Of a DNA stretch of 64,000 bases, positions 40,979-49,937 are shown in pieces. Position 1 is the stretch's first letter. The number at the start of each line of letters is the position of its first letter. A model generated the notes under the pieces. That model saw only the letters and a list, made by a program, of their open reading frames with translations. It was not told the DNA's origin and searched no databases. The stretch covers positions 1 through 64,000 of the forward strand of contig NZ_JAANNO010000005.1 of assembly GCF_011250645.1 (NCBI RefSeq). The letters run 5' to 3'. A program made the translations under genes and the position numbers. This DNA is from Motilibacter aurantiacus. Lineage in GTDB: Bacteria; Actinomycetota; Actinomycetes; Motilibacterales; Motilibacteraceae.

Positions 40979-41203
40979 GTGGAGGTCAAGGTCGGGGTGC
41001 AGCAGGCGCCGCGCGAGCTCGTCATCGAGAGCAAGCAGAGCGGCGAGGAGGTCGCGGCCGCGGTGTCGGACGCGCTGGCCAACGGCGGCGTTCTCACCCT
41101 CGTCGACGAGCGCGGCCGCCGCCTCGTGGTGCCGGTGGAGAAGCTCGCGTACGTCGAGATCGGCGAGCCCGAGGTCCGCCGGGTGGGCTTCGGCGCGATC
41201 TGA
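40979..41203 (+). CDS. DUF3107 family protein
   Basis: This 74-residue protein matches the actinobacterial DUF3107 family (TB9.4-like): MEVKVGVQQAPRELVIE, then an alternating strand-helix pattern ending VEKLAYVEIGEPEVRRVGFG. GTG at 40979 follows AAGGAG. TAGCCT at about 40939 is a candidate -10. The family is conserved next to the DEAD-box helicase and sometimes beside a TetR gene; its function is unknown. Confidence 0.92.
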   Translation: MEVKVGVQQAPRELVIESKQSGEEVAAAVSDALANGGVLTLVDERGRRLVVPVEKLAYVEIGEPEVRRVGFGAI

Positions 41204-41253
41204 CGCCTCCGCCCGCCTCCCCGCGCCACGCGGGGAGCGCGGTCAGCAGGCCT

Positions 41254-41306
41254 GGCCGGGAGCCCGCCACCGGGGCGCACAGCGCCCGGGTGGCGGGCTC
41301 CCGGCC
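41254..41306. terminator. Long-stem terminator after DUF3107
   Basis: A perfect 18-bp inverted repeat (41254-41271 with 41289-41306) encloses a second 5-bp stem (GGGCG/CGCCC). It starts 51 bases after the DUF3107 stop. The plus strand continues GTCGCTCTGCCTCT, a weak pyrimidine run. Confidence 0.8.
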
Positions 41307-41508
41307 GTCGCTCTGCCTCTCAGCACGCGCCGTCGACGCTTCGCCCGACGGCGCGCCGGCATACCCGGGTACCATGGGACCGACGTAGCGGGATAGCCCG
41401 GTCGGTGCCCCGATCGGCCCCCACACCGACCGCAGTGCGCACCCCGACGCGAGGACTCGCCTGGCGTCGAGCGCGAGTGCGCCCCGCCAGAGCCCTGAGA
41501 GGCACATC
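41307..41508 (+). promoter_or_regulatory. Promoter region and long 5' UTR of the DEAD-box helicase
   Basis: About 200 bases with no independent gene. TACCAT (41369-41374) could act as a -10, leaving a leader of roughly 125 bases. An in-frame minimal ORF, ATG-GGA-CCG-ACG-TAG, lies at 41374-41388. GAGAGG at 41497-41502 is the ribosome-binding site for the CTG start at 41509. Long leaders are common for cold-induced RNA-helicase genes, but nothing here proves such control. Confidence 0.45.
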
Positions 41509-43134
41509 CTGACCAGCTTCAGAGAGCTGGGGGCACTCCCCCAGACCGCCGACGCGCTCGAGGCCGTCGGCATCGTCGAGGCCTTCCCGATCCAGGAGAT
41601 GACGCTCCCCGTCGCGCTCTCCGGTGCCGACATCATCGGCCAGGCCAAGACCGGCACGGGCAAGACGCTCGGCTTCGGCGTCCCCCTCCTGCAGCGCGTG
41701 GTCGCCCCCGGCGACACCGAGCTGACCGGGGCCCAGCCCGAGGCTCCCGGCAAGCCGCAGGCGCTCGTCGTGGTCCCGACCCGCGAGCTCGCCGTCCAGG
41801 TCGCCAAGGACCTCGACCTCGCCGGCGCCCGCCGCGGCGTGCGCGTCCTGACCGTCTACGGCGGGCGGGCGTACGAGCCACAGCTCGAGGCGCTCAGGAA
41901 GGGCGTCGACGTCGTCGTCGGCACCCCCGGCCGCCTGCTCGACCTCGCCCAGCAGCGCCACCTCGACCTCAAGCACGTGCGGGTCCTGGTGCTCGACGAG
42001 GCCGACGAGATGCTCGACCTCGGCTTCCTGCCGGACGTGGAGCGCATCCTGGCCCAGACGCCGGCCGGCCGGCAGACGATGCTCTTCTCGGCCACCATGC
42101 CGGGCGCCGTGGTGTCGATGGCCCGGCAGTACATGACCCAGCCGACCCACATCAACGCGATCGACCCCAACGACGAGGACGCGACGGTCGCGAACATCGA
42201 GCAGCACGTCTTCCGTGCGCACTCGATGGACAAGATCGAGCTGCTCGCCCGGGTGCTGCAGTCGCGCGGGCGCGGGCTCGCGATGATCTTCTGCCGCACC
42301 AAGCGCGCCGCCGCGAAGGTCTCCGACGAGCTGGCCGACCGCGGCTTCGCCGCCGCGGCCGTCCACGGCGACCTCGGCCAGGGCGCCCGCGAGCAGGCGC
42401 TGCGCGCGTTCCGCAGTGGCAAGGTCGACGTTCTCGTGGCCACCGACGTCGCCGCGCGAGGCATCGACGTGGAGGGCGTCACCCACGTCGTCAACTACGA
42501 GTGCCCGGACGACGAGAAGACCTACCTGCACCGCGTCGGCCGCACCGGCCGGGCGGGCAACACCGGCATCGCGGTGACGCTGGTCGACTGGGGCGACGTC
42601 ACCCGCTGGCAGGTCATCAACAAGGCCCTGCAGCTGTCCTTCTACGAGCCGGTCGAGACCTACTCCTCCTCCGAGCACCTCTACGCGCTGCTCGACATCC
42701 CGGAGGGGACCAAGGGCGTCCTGCCACGGGCCGAGCGCACGCGCGCCGGGCTCGCGGCCGAGGAGGTCGAGGACCTCGGCGAGACCGGCCGGCAGCGCAA
42801 GGCCGGGGCGGCCAAGGGGCGCTCCGGTGACAAGGAGCAGGCCGAGGCCGAGCCGCGCGAGCGGCAGACCGTGCGCAAGCGCGAGCGCCGGCGTACCCGC
42901 GGCGGGTCCCCGCTCGCCGAGGGCGCGGAGCAGGCCGGAGAGGCCGCCGCCGTGGGCGCCTCGTCCGACGCGGTCGTCGCCCCTGACCTGCCGGCGTTCG
43001 AGGCCGCCGACTCCGCCGAGGGCGACGCGGCCGCTCCCGCCCGCCGCCGCCGCCGTGGCGGCCGCGGACGCGGCTCCTCGACCGAGGCCGCTGCCGAGGG
43101 TACGCCCGAGGCGCCGCTCCAGCCCGCCGAGTAG
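41509..43134 (+). CDS. DEAD-box RNA helicase (probable CTG start)
   Basis: This 541-residue protein (from the CTG) has all RNA-helicase motifs: the Q motif FRELGALPQTADALE through AFPIQEMTLP, Walker A AKTGTGKT, PTRELA, GTPGRLLD, DEAD, SAT, and HRVGRTGRAG. The C-terminal 150 residues are a basic and Gly/Glu/Ala-rich tail (RRRRRGGRGRG) for RNA binding. The first ATG in frame (41599) would delete the Q motif. No ATG, GTG or TTG exists between the in-frame TAG at 41386 and 41599; CTG at 41509 has GAGAGG upstream and gives the family-typical (M)TSFRELG. It unwinds structured RNA in ribosome assembly or decay. Confidence 0.92.
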   Translation: MTSFRELGALPQTADALEAVGIVEAFPIQEMTLPVALSGADIIGQAKTGTGKTLGFGVPLLQRVVAPGDTELTGAQPEAPGKPQALVVVPTRELAVQVAKDLDLAGARRGVRVLTVYGGRAYEPQLEALRKGVDVVVGTPGRLLDLAQQRHLDLKHVRVLVLDEADEMLDLGFLPDVERILAQTPAGRQTMLFSATMPGAVVSMARQYMTQPTHINAIDPNDEDATVANIEQHVFRAHSMDKIELLARVLQSRGRGLAMIFCRTKRAAAKVSDELADRGFAAAAVHGDLGQGAREQALRAFRSGKVDVLVATDVAARGIDVEGVTHVVNYECPDDEKTYLHRVGRTGRAGNTGIAVTLVDWGDVTRWQVINKALQLSFYEPVETYSSSEHLYALLDIPEGTKGVLPRAERTRAGLAAEEVEDLGETGRQRKAGAAKGRSGDKEQAEAEPRERQTVRKRERRRTRGGSPLAEGAEQAGEAAAVGASSDAVVAPDLPAFEAADSAEGDAAAPARRRRRGGRGRGSSTEAAAEGTPEAPLQPAE

Positions 43135-43142
43135 CCCGTCCC

Positions 43143-43658
43143 GTGCTTCGCCTGCTCCTGCTCGCCGACACCCACGTGCCCAAGCGGGCGCGCGACCTGC
43201 CGGCCCAGGTGTGGGAGCAGGTCGAGGCCGCCGACGTGGTGCTCCACGCCGGCGACTGGGTGGACGTGCCGCTCCTCGACGCCCTCGAGGAGCGGGCGCG
43301 CCGCCTGGTCGCCGTCGTCGGCAACAACGACGGCCCGGCCCTGCGCGCCCGGCTGCCCGAGGGCGCGCGCGTCGAGCTGGAGGGCGTGCGCTTCGCGGTC
43401 GTCCACGAGACCGGGCAGTCGGCGGGGCGCGAGGCCCGCATGGAGCAGGCCTACCCCGACGTCGACGTCCTGGTGTTCGGGCACAGCCACATCCCCTGGG
43501 ACACCACGACGCCGCGCGGCCTGCGGCTGCTCAACCCCGGGTCCCCCACCGACCGGCGCCGCCAGCCGGCCTGCACCTACATGACCGCCGAGGTGCGCGA
43601 CGGCGAGCTCGGGGACGTGGCGCTGCACGCGCTGCCCTTGCGTACGCTCCCCCGGTGA
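43143..43658 (+). CDS. YfcE-type metallophosphoesterase
   Basis: This 171-residue phosphodiesterase of the MJ0936/YfcE type has the five metal motifs: LADTHVPK (Asp9, His11), LHAGDWVD, VGNNDGP, VVHETGQ and FGHSHIPW. GTG at 43143 lies 8 bp after the helicase stop. The stop overlaps the next gene's GTG. Substrate probably a cyclic or small phosphodiester. Confidence 0.92.
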   Translation: MLRLLLLADTHVPKRARDLPAQVWEQVEAADVVLHAGDWVDVPLLDALEERARRLVAVVGNNDGPALRARLPEGARVELEGVRFAVVHETGQSAGREARMEQAYPDVDVLVFGHSHIPWDTTTPRGLRLLNPGSPTDRRRQPACTYMTAEVRDGELGDVALHALPLRTLPR

Positions 43659-44521
43659 GCCCGACCCGCCCCGTCGTCCTTCCCGCCGGCGTCCGCCCGC
43701 TCGACGTCCCGGTCGGGGCGGACGCGCTCGCGGGTCTGGAGGCCCTGCCGCCGGGCGAGCCGCGGGGCACGGCCCTGCTGGTGCCCGGCTACACGGGCTC
43801 CAAGGAGGACTTCCTCGCGCTGCTGCCCTTGCTCGCCGCCGGCGGATACCGCGCGGTGGCGGTCGACCAGCGCGGCCAGCACGAGTCCCCGCGCGCGGAG
43901 CGCCCGGAGGGGTACGACGTCCCGGCCCTCGCCGGCGACGTCCTCGCCGCGGCAGGCGCGCTGGACGAGCGCGGCGTCCACCTGCTCGGCCACTCCTTCG
44001 GCGGGCTCGTCGTCCAGGCGGCGGCGATCGCGGCGCCCGAGCGGCTGCGCAGCCTCACCCTGCTGGCCACCGGGCCCGGCGCGGTGCCCGAGGGGCCGCG
44101 GACGGCCGACCTGCGCCTCGTCCGGTCCTCCCTGCCGACCATCCCCATGGACGTCGCCTGGGACGTCAAGCGCGCCCGCGAGCTGGCCGCCGGCGTGCCG
44201 CCCGAGGCGCCGGAGGCCCAGGAGTTCCTCCGCGCGCGCTGGATGGGCACCAGCCCCGAGAGCCTGGTGCGCATCGCCGTGACCCTGCTCGAGGCTCCGG
44301 ACCGGGTCGGGGAGCTGCAGTCCCGGCTGGCCGGGGCCGGGGTCCCGGTGCTCGTCCTCAACGGCGACCGCGACGACGCGTGGCCGCCGGCCGTGCAGGC
44401 GCAGATGGCGCAGCGGCTGGGGGCGGCGTACGTCTCCTTGCCCGGAGTGGGCCACTCCCCCAACTACGAGGCGCCCGAGGCGACCGCCGCCGCGCTGCTG
44501 GAGCACTGGGCGAGAGCCTAG
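43655..44521 (+). CDS. Alpha/beta hydrolase
   Basis: This 288-residue protein has the alpha/beta-hydrolase fold: oxyanion-loop VPGYTGSKED, nucleophile elbow GHSFGG (Ser114), acid Asp in NGDRDDAWPP and the catalytic His in GVGHSPNYE. GTG at 43655 overlaps the phosphoesterase stop (GTGA), which gives coupling. TACGCT six bases upstream also offers a leaderless start inside the previous gene, so it may be made from two transcripts. Substrate unknown. Confidence 0.9.
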   Translation: MSPTRPVVLPAGVRPLDVPVGADALAGLEALPPGEPRGTALLVPGYTGSKEDFLALLPLLAAGGYRAVAVDQRGQHESPRAERPEGYDVPALAGDVLAAAGALDERGVHLLGHSFGGLVVQAAAIAAPERLRSLTLLATGPGAVPEGPRTADLRLVRSSLPTIPMDVAWDVKRARELAAGVPPEAPEAQEFLRARWMGTSPESLVRIAVTLLEAPDRVGELQSRLAGAGVPVLVLNGDRDDAWPPAVQAQMAQRLGAAYVSLPGVGHSPNYEAPEATAAALLEHWARA

Positions 44522-45846
44522 AGCCGCCCGCGCGCGGCGGGCACCGGCGAGCGCCGGCACCCGCGCCCGAGAGCGGGCCGGGCCCAGCCCTCGCTGTCGT
44601 CCAGCGCCTGCAGCCCGCGCAGCACCGCCCGGGCGGCGGCGACCAGGGCCGCGCGTGCCGCGAGGTCGGCGGCGTCGCCCTTGACCTGGTTCTCCATGCG
44701 GGCCACGAACTGCTGCAGGTAGCCCAGCGCCGGGGCCTCCCGCCCGGCCTGCGCTGCGACGACCGCCCGGTCGAGCCGCTCGCGCAGGTTGCCGGCGGTG
44801 CGGTCGCTGATGGTCCCGTCGGTGACGTACGCCGCGAGCAGGCCGCCGATCTCCTGCAGCGCCGAGGCCCAGCTCTCGCGGTACTCCAGCTGCACGAACG
44901 GCACGGTGCGCGCCTGCCGCGGGCCGTGGGACCGGTAGTCCTGGGTGTTCTTCCACCAGCCGCGCAGGTGCGCGGTGGGTGTGACGACCCCGCGGTCGAG
45001 CTGGACGTTGGACAGCGAGGAGCTGTACTCCAGCACGATGTCGTTCACGCCGTCGACCAGGTGGTCGCTGATGTCGGCGACCGGCTCGGTCCAGCTGATG
45101 CCGCCGGTCCAGAGGTCCTTGCCCACGAGCGGCACCTGCCGCCCGGTGCCGTCGTCGATCGTCGGATCGTCGGCTTGCCGACCCCGCCCACGTCCCGGCG
45201 CACCTTCGTGGGGTTGGTGCTGACGCGGCCGCCGACCTTGCGTCCGTTGACCCACACCTCCGCGTAGGCGGCATAGGCGTCACGCAGGTCCGACTGGCGC
45301 TCGCCGAACGGCGGGACCTGGGCTCCCGTCTCCGTGGACAGGACGTTGCTCTCCAGCTTGGCGCCACCGGTCCACAGTCGGAAGATGACGACCTGGTCGT
45401 ACTGGTTGAAGTTCTCCGCCTCCGGATGGTCGACCGCCATGATGGGCTCGGAGGTCTCGACGGCGACCCCGTAGGAGATCTGTGCCCGGGTCTCGATCCC
45501 GACGGAGTTCAGCCACTCCCTGAGCGGCGTCAGCATGCGCCGCCTCGCCCAGCCACCAGCGCACGTCGGTGCTGCAGACCCGGTCAGGGTCGACGTACCT
45601 GCTCTCGAGGCTGCGGGCGAAGGAGGCGGCCTCGCCGGCCCCCGACGCACGGGGCAGCGGGGCCGGCGCGGCAGCCGCCGGCGCGGTGAGCGCGAGATCG
45701 GTGGTGAGCAGCAGGCAGGCGCCTCCGGCGGCACCCGTCAGGACTTCCGGCGGGTAGGCATCGTCGACTCCCAGGAACGGTGGGCGGGTGGACGTCCGTA
45801 CGGCGCGGCTCCTTCGGCAGCGCACGACGGGGAGGCGCCGCGGCAC
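44518..45846 (-). pseudogene. Decayed secreted glycoside-hydrolase gene (deletion plus frameshift)
   Basis: Three frames each carry part of one protein. Frame one (from about 45846) has a signal-like Ala-rich segment, GEAASFARSLESRYVDP and STDVRWWLGEAAH, typical of the N-terminus of large secreted glycoside hydrolases. Near 45540 the reading jumps to LTPLREWLNSVGIETRAQ and SEPIMAVDHPEAENFN, which in recalled homologues lie several hundred residues later: a large internal deletion. A tandem duplication of 8 bases (ATCGTCGG at 45158 and 45166) then shifts the frame from VGKPTIRR to DDPTIDDGTG; the third frame runs GISWTEPVADISDH to the stop at 44518. The gene cannot make the parent enzyme. Confidence 0.8.
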
Positions 45847-45995
45847 GTGCTGGAACGGTCCAGAGCCACCGGCCGGCGCGTTGCTCGACGACGGTAGGGG
45901 CCCTCCCCCGCGAACGACAAGGGCCGTGTCCGGACAGGGCCATCGCGGCCCGCGCGGCCGTTCCCCTCGCCCGCTCCGGCGCCTAGGCTGCCGTT

Positions 45996-47027
45996 GTGCG
46001 TGAGCTGCTCGCGTCCGGGGCCGACGGCGAGCGCTGGGTCGCGCCGCGGACGCGGGGGGCCGAGGAGCCCGAGGAGGTCCGGCTCACCCCGGACGGCGAG
46101 CCGCCCGACGACGGGACGGCCCCCGCCGAGCAGCCGGGGCGCTCAGGGCGGGGGCACCCGGCACGCGGCTGGCTCGCGGTCCTGCTGGCGGCCGCCGTGG
46201 GGGCGGGGGCCGGCGCGTGGGCCCAGGCCGCCCGCCACGACGCTGCGGCCGAGCGGGCCGCCGACTCGGCAGTGAGCCTCGTCGTCGTCGGGGCCGTCCC
46301 CGCCGGGGAGCGGCCCGGCCGGAGCCTCGACGTCGAGGTCGAGCTCCACAACGCCGGGCCGCGGCCGGTGACCCTGCTCGACGTCCGCCCCGGGGACGGG
46401 CTGGAGGCTCTCGGCAAGCCGCGGATCCGTGTCCCGCGCATCGAGCCCGGCGCCCGGGGGCGCGCGCAGCTGACGATCCCCGCCCCCGGGTGCGACGGGA
46501 GGGGCCTCGTCGACGAGGTGGTCGTGCGGGTCCGGACCGCGGACGGGACCGATCAGGAGGCGCAGGTGCCGAGCAACGAGCTGATCGGCGGCTGGGGCCT
46601 GCGCTGCGGGGGGGCGAGCTTCCAGGAGGCGTACACCGGGCTGAGCGTCGCCGCCACCGAGCGGCTGGACGCGCGCACCACCCGGCTCGTCCTCGACATC
46701 AACCCGCTGAGCCCCGGGCAGGACGCCGACGCTGCGTACGTGGAGGGCATCTCGACGCAGATCGGTGGCGTACGGCTGCGGCCGGTGAGCCTGCTGCCGG
46801 TCGGGCTGACGGCGACCGAGGGCGGCCAGCTGGTCGTCGACCTCACCGTCGGCCGCTGCGCGCAGGTCCAGCCGCCCGTGGAGTGGTCACAGGGCGGCCT
46901 GCAGGTGCACGGCCGCATGGTCGACTCCTCCGGCCCCGCCGAGACGGTGCACTGGATGGACACCCCCGTCGTCGTCGCGTTCGCGAGCGCCCTCGCGCGG
47001 GCCTGTCCCGACCTCGAGCTGCGCTGA
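45996..47027 (+). CDS. Single-pass membrane protein with extracytoplasmic beta domain, unknown
   Basis: This 343-residue protein has an acidic, Pro-rich cytoplasmic part (1-50), one Ala/Gly-rich membrane segment (about 58-78) and a 265-residue outer part with Ig-like strand patterns (LDVEVELHNAGPRPVTLLDV, VSLLPVGLTATEGGQ). Four Cys could form disulfides. GTG at 45996 is 6 bases after TAGGCT, so the start is well supported as leaderless. No family recognised. Confidence 0.75.
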   Translation: MRELLASGADGERWVAPRTRGAEEPEEVRLTPDGEPPDDGTAPAEQPGRSGRGHPARGWLAVLLAAAVGAGAGAWAQAARHDAAAERAADSAVSLVVVGAVPAGERPGRSLDVEVELHNAGPRPVTLLDVRPGDGLEALGKPRIRVPRIEPGARGRAQLTIPAPGCDGRGLVDEVVVRVRTADGTDQEAQVPSNELIGGWGLRCGGASFQEAYTGLSVAATERLDARTTRLVLDINPLSPGQDADAAYVEGISTQIGGVRLRPVSLLPVGLTATEGGQLVVDLTVGRCAQVQPPVEWSQGGLQVHGRMVDSSGPAETVHWMDTPVVVAFASALARACPDLELR

Positions 47028-47034
47028 GAGCCGG

Positions 47035-47646
47035 TCAGGCGACCTCGGTGACGAACGCGCGCACCGCGTCCGCGACCAGCTGCACGGCGATGGCCGACAG
47101 CAGCAGGCCCGCGATGCGGCTGACGAGCACGACGCCGCTCTCCCGGATCACCCGGATGATGACGAGCGAGTAGCGCATCGTCAGCCAGAGCACGAAGTGC
47201 ACCGCGACCACGCCCGCGGCCAGGGCCACGGCGTCCGCCGTGTCGTCGACCCGGCGGACGAACACCATCGTGGCCACGATGGCGCCCGGCCCGGCCAGCA
47301 ACGGTGTCCCCAGCGGCACCAGGGCGACGTTGACGTCGCGCGAGGCGACCGTCTCGCTCTCCTGGCCCGTGAGCAGCTGCAGCGCGACGAGGAGCAGCAG
47401 CAGCCCACCGGCGCACTGCAGTGCAGGAAGTGTGATTCCGAGGTAGTCCAGCAGCTGCTGGCCGAACAGCGCGAACGCCGTGATGACCAGCAGCGCGACG
47501 GAGGCCGCCTGCCACGCGGTGCGACGGCGGACGGCCGGTGAGCGCCCGCTCGTGAGGCTGAGGAAGAGCGGGATCGTGCCGGGCGGGTCGACGATCACGA
47601 AGAGCGTCACGAAGACCTCGCCGAAGAACCTCCACTCGCTACCCAC
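47035..47646 (-). CDS. MarC family integral membrane protein
   Basis: This 203-residue protein has six predicted membrane helices and the MarC-family N-terminus FVTLFVIVDPPGTIPLFLSL plus the conserved LLAGPGAIVATM segment. Despite its historical name the family is not known to cause multiple antibiotic resistance, and its transport substrate is unknown. GTG at 47646 overlaps the end of the upstream PHP gene by 8 bp, so the two are cotranscribed. Confidence 0.92.
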   Translation of the reverse strand: MGSEWRFFGEVFVTLFVIVDPPGTIPLFLSLTSGRSPAVRRRTAWQAASVALLVITAFALFGQQLLDYLGITLPALQCAGGLLLLLVALQLLTGQESETVASRDVNVALVPLGTPLLAGPGAIVATMVFVRRVDDTADAVALAAGVVAVHFVLWLTMRYSLVIIRVIRESGVVLVSRIAGLLLSAIAVQLVADAVRAFVTEVA

Positions 47647-48487
47647 GGAGCACTCCGATGTCGCCGGTGGCCTGTGCGGCCAGTTCCTCCAGCGCGGCGG
47701 GCGCCGTCAGGTGCTCGCCGAGCCGGTTGGCCTTCCCCCGGCCGTGGTAGTCGCTCGACCCCGTCACGACGAGGCCCAGCTCGGCCGCCAGGCCGAGCAG
47801 CCGGCGGATGTCGGCCGCCGAGTGGTCGCGGTGGTGGACCTCGAGCCCGGCCAGCCCGGCGGACGCCATCGCGACGACCGCCGAGTCGTCCAGCACCTTG
47901 CCCCGGTGCCGGGCGAACGGGTGGGCCAGGACGGGCACTCCCCCGGCGGCGCGCACGGCGCGGATGGCGACGAGCGGGTCGAGCGCCTCGTGCCGCACGT
48001 AGAACTCGCTGCGGCTGTGCAGCCACTCGCGGAAGGCCTCCCCGCGGTCCGCCACGACCCCCTTCGCGACGAGCGCGTCGGCGATGTGCGGGCGCCCCAC
48101 GGTCGCGCCCTCCTCGACGCGGTCGAGCACCTCGGCCCAGGTCACGTCCACGCCGGCGGACCGGAGCCGGTCGACGATGGCCTTGGTGCGCGGCACGCGG
48201 CTGTCGCGCACCACGGCGAGGGCGTCGGCCAACGCGGGGCCGGAGGGGTCGAACAGGTAGCCGAGCAGGTGCAGGCTGACGTCGCGGTAGCGGCAGGAGA
48301 TCTCGGCGCCGCGGACGAGCGCGAGGCCCGGTGGCAGCGCCGCCGCGGCCTCCGCCCAGCCGAGCGTCGTGTCGTGGTCGGTGATCGCGACGACGTCCAG
48401 CCCGGCCGCCGCCGCGGCACGGACGAGCTCGGCAGGGGTCTCGGTCCCGTCGGAGGCGCGCGTGTGGGCGTGCAGGTCGATCCGCAT
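47639..48487 (-). CDS. PHP domain phosphoesterase
   Basis: This 282-residue PHP-family metal phosphatase has the four motifs DLHAHTRASDG, VVAITDHDT, VLAHPFARH and TGSSDYHGR. Related proteins (Trp operon-adjacent, RNase AM type) remove phosphates from nucleotides or degrade short RNA 5'-3'. ATG at 48487 lies 9 bases after TAGGCT. The 3' end overlaps the MarC gene. Confidence 0.92.
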   Translation of the reverse strand: MRIDLHAHTRASDGTETPAELVRAAAAAGLDVVAITDHDTTLGWAEAAAALPPGLALVRGAEISCRYRDVSLHLLGYLFDPSGPALADALAVVRDSRVPRTKAIVDRLRSAGVDVTWAEVLDRVEEGATVGRPHIADALVAKGVVADRGEAFREWLHSRSEFYVRHEALDPLVAIRAVRAAGGVPVLAHPFARHRGKVLDDSAVVAMASAGLAGLEVHHRDHSAADIRRLLGLAAELGLVVTGSSDYHGRGKANRLGEHLTAPAALEELAAQATGDIGVLRG

Positions 48488-48530
48488 CGACCGGCAAGCC
48501 TAGGGCCGCCGCCCCGCGGCCCCTCCCCCA

Positions 48531-49196
48531 CTAGCCCCGTGGCCCCGGGCCCGCGCTCGTCACGGGCGCGGCCGCGAGCCGGGGCGTGAGCGCGCCGACG
48601 GGGAGCAGCTCGATCTCGTGGCCGAGGTCGCGGGCGTCGGCCAGCCGGAGCCCCTCGAGCAGCAGCGCGCCCGCGCTCTCCGGCCAGAGCAGGACGTAGA
48701 GCCAGTGGCCGAGCGCCTCACCGACGTACGCCGCGCACCGCTCGTCACCCGAGACGCACCAGAGCGCGGTCGGGTGCCCGGCGGCGTCGACCTTGGCCGC
48801 CGGCCGGCCGTCCGGCAGCGACCCGGGGTCGGGCCCGGGCATCCCGGCGTAGCGCGCGCCCAGGCCGAGCCCGGGCTCCTCGGCCACGAGCAGCAACTCG
48901 CCCATGCCCCCGAGCGGCGCGGGGCCGCTCGCGGACACGGCGACGGCTCGCGCGCCCGTCCGGTCGTCCCCGGCCCAGGACACGCCGGTCACGACCCATG
49001 CATGCGGCAACGGCCAGGGCAGCCAGACCGGCACGCGGGAACGCCGGACCACGTCGGCGACCACCTCGACGGTGGGCTGGACGACCGGCTGCTGAGGAAG
49101 CACCGCGCCGTGCAACGAGCAGGCCCAGCCGCTCGACCAGAGGCCGGGAGGCTGGACGGCACCGCCGCAGCGCGGGCACGAAGGCTCGCCTTTCAT
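48531..49196 (-). CDS. DUF6758 family protein
   Basis: This 221-residue protein begins with a zinc-ribbon-like CPRCGG ... WACSLHG and continues with VPVWLPWPLPHAW and GVSWAGDDRTGARA, segments recalled from the actinobacterial DUF6758 family that lies beside PHP and MarC genes. The role is unknown. ATG at 49196; an AGGCGAGCC run follows the start rather than preceding it, and the upstream ribosome-binding site is weak. Same strand as PHP with a 43-bp gap. Confidence 0.85.
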   Translation of the reverse strand: MKGEPSCPRCGGAVQPPGLWSSGWACSLHGAVLPQQPVVQPTVEVVADVVRRSRVPVWLPWPLPHAWVVTGVSWAGDDRTGARAVAVSASGPAPLGGMGELLLVAEEPGLGLGARYAGMPGPDPGSLPDGRPAAKVDAAGHPTALWCVSGDERCAAYVGEALGHWLYVLLWPESAGALLLEGLRLADARDLGHEIELLPVGALTPRLAAAPVTSAGPGPRG

Positions 49197-49256
49197 GACA
49201 GATCACGCTCCTCCGCCGCGCGCAGTCCCGTCAACTTCGCCCCCTACGGTGCAACG

Positions 49257-49661
49257 ATGGGGAGCCTCGCCGTCGTGCCCGCCGTCGGCGGGGTCGTCAC
49301 CGGGCCCGACGGGCGACTGCTCGTCGTGCAGCGGGCGCACGCCCCCTCCGCGGGTCTCTGGTCGGTCCCCGGCGGCAAGGTCGAGCCCGGCGAGGCCGAC
49401 GAGGAGGCCGTCGCCCGCGAAGTGGCCGAGGAGACCGGGCTCACCGTGCGCGTCGGACGGCTGCTCGGCGAGGTGGACGTCCCCGGGGCCGGCGTGCTCT
49501 TCCGCGTCCGGGACTTCGCCTGCACCCCGGTAGGCGGCTCCCTCCTCGCGGGTGGCGACGCGCGGGAGGCGCGGTACGTCGACGGCGCTTCGCTGCGCGC
49601 GCTCCCCCTCGTCCCCGGGCTGCTGGCGGCGCTCGGGTCGTGGGGCGTGCTGCCCGCCTGA
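49257..49661 (+). CDS. Nudix hydrolase (MutT-like)
   Basis: This 134-residue protein has a complete Nudix box: GGKVEPGEADEEAV then AREVAEETGL (residues about 41-63), with all acidic ligands. Single-domain size fits MutT-type nucleotide clean-up or ADP-ribose hydrolysis. ATG at 49257 is 6 bases after TACGGT, supporting a leaderless mRNA and this start over a longer frame. Divergent from DUF6758. Confidence 0.92.
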   Translation: MGSLAVVPAVGGVVTGPDGRLLVVQRAHAPSAGLWSVPGGKVEPGEADEEAVAREVAEETGLTVRVGRLLGEVDVPGAGVLFRVRDFACTPVGGSLLAGGDAREARYVDGASLRALPLVPGLLAALGSWGVLPA

Positions 49662-49752
49662 CCGCCCGTCCCGTTTCCGGCCGGGCCCGGACGGGCACCT
49701 TCTCGCGCGGGGCTCGCCCCGTCCGTGTCACCGCCGTCGCCGAGGTCTCCTC

Positions 49753-49899
49753 ATGGCTCTGCTCGCCCTCCTGCTCCCGGTCCTCGCCGTGCTCGCGCTG
49801 GTCCTCACGGCCCGCCTCGAGTCGTGGATGCAGCCGTCCGCGCGGTACGCCCCGGCCGCGTCGCCGCCGCGCGAGGGCGCGGAGGCGACCGCCCGCTAG
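49753..49899 (+). CDS. 48-residue membrane miniprotein
   Basis: ATG at 49753 starts a 48-residue frame with one membrane segment (LLALLLPVLAVLALVLTARLE) and a Pro/Ala-rich tail. GAGGT lies about 8 bases upstream. It precedes the TIM-barrel gene by 38 bp on the same strand. Too short to classify; reality rests on the hydrophobic pattern and position. Confidence 0.5.
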   Translation: MALLALLLPVLAVLALVLTARLESWMQPSARYAPAASPPREGAEATAR

Positions 49900-49937
49900 C
49901 GTGCGGTCGGGCCGCCGGCTACGGCATCCTTCGGCGG

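Noticed and set aside
44518-45734. Two overlapping independent minus-strand genes instead of one pseudogene
   Set aside because: The two frames continue one protein across an exact 8-bp duplication (45158-45173), and the first frame carries the signal region of the same family.
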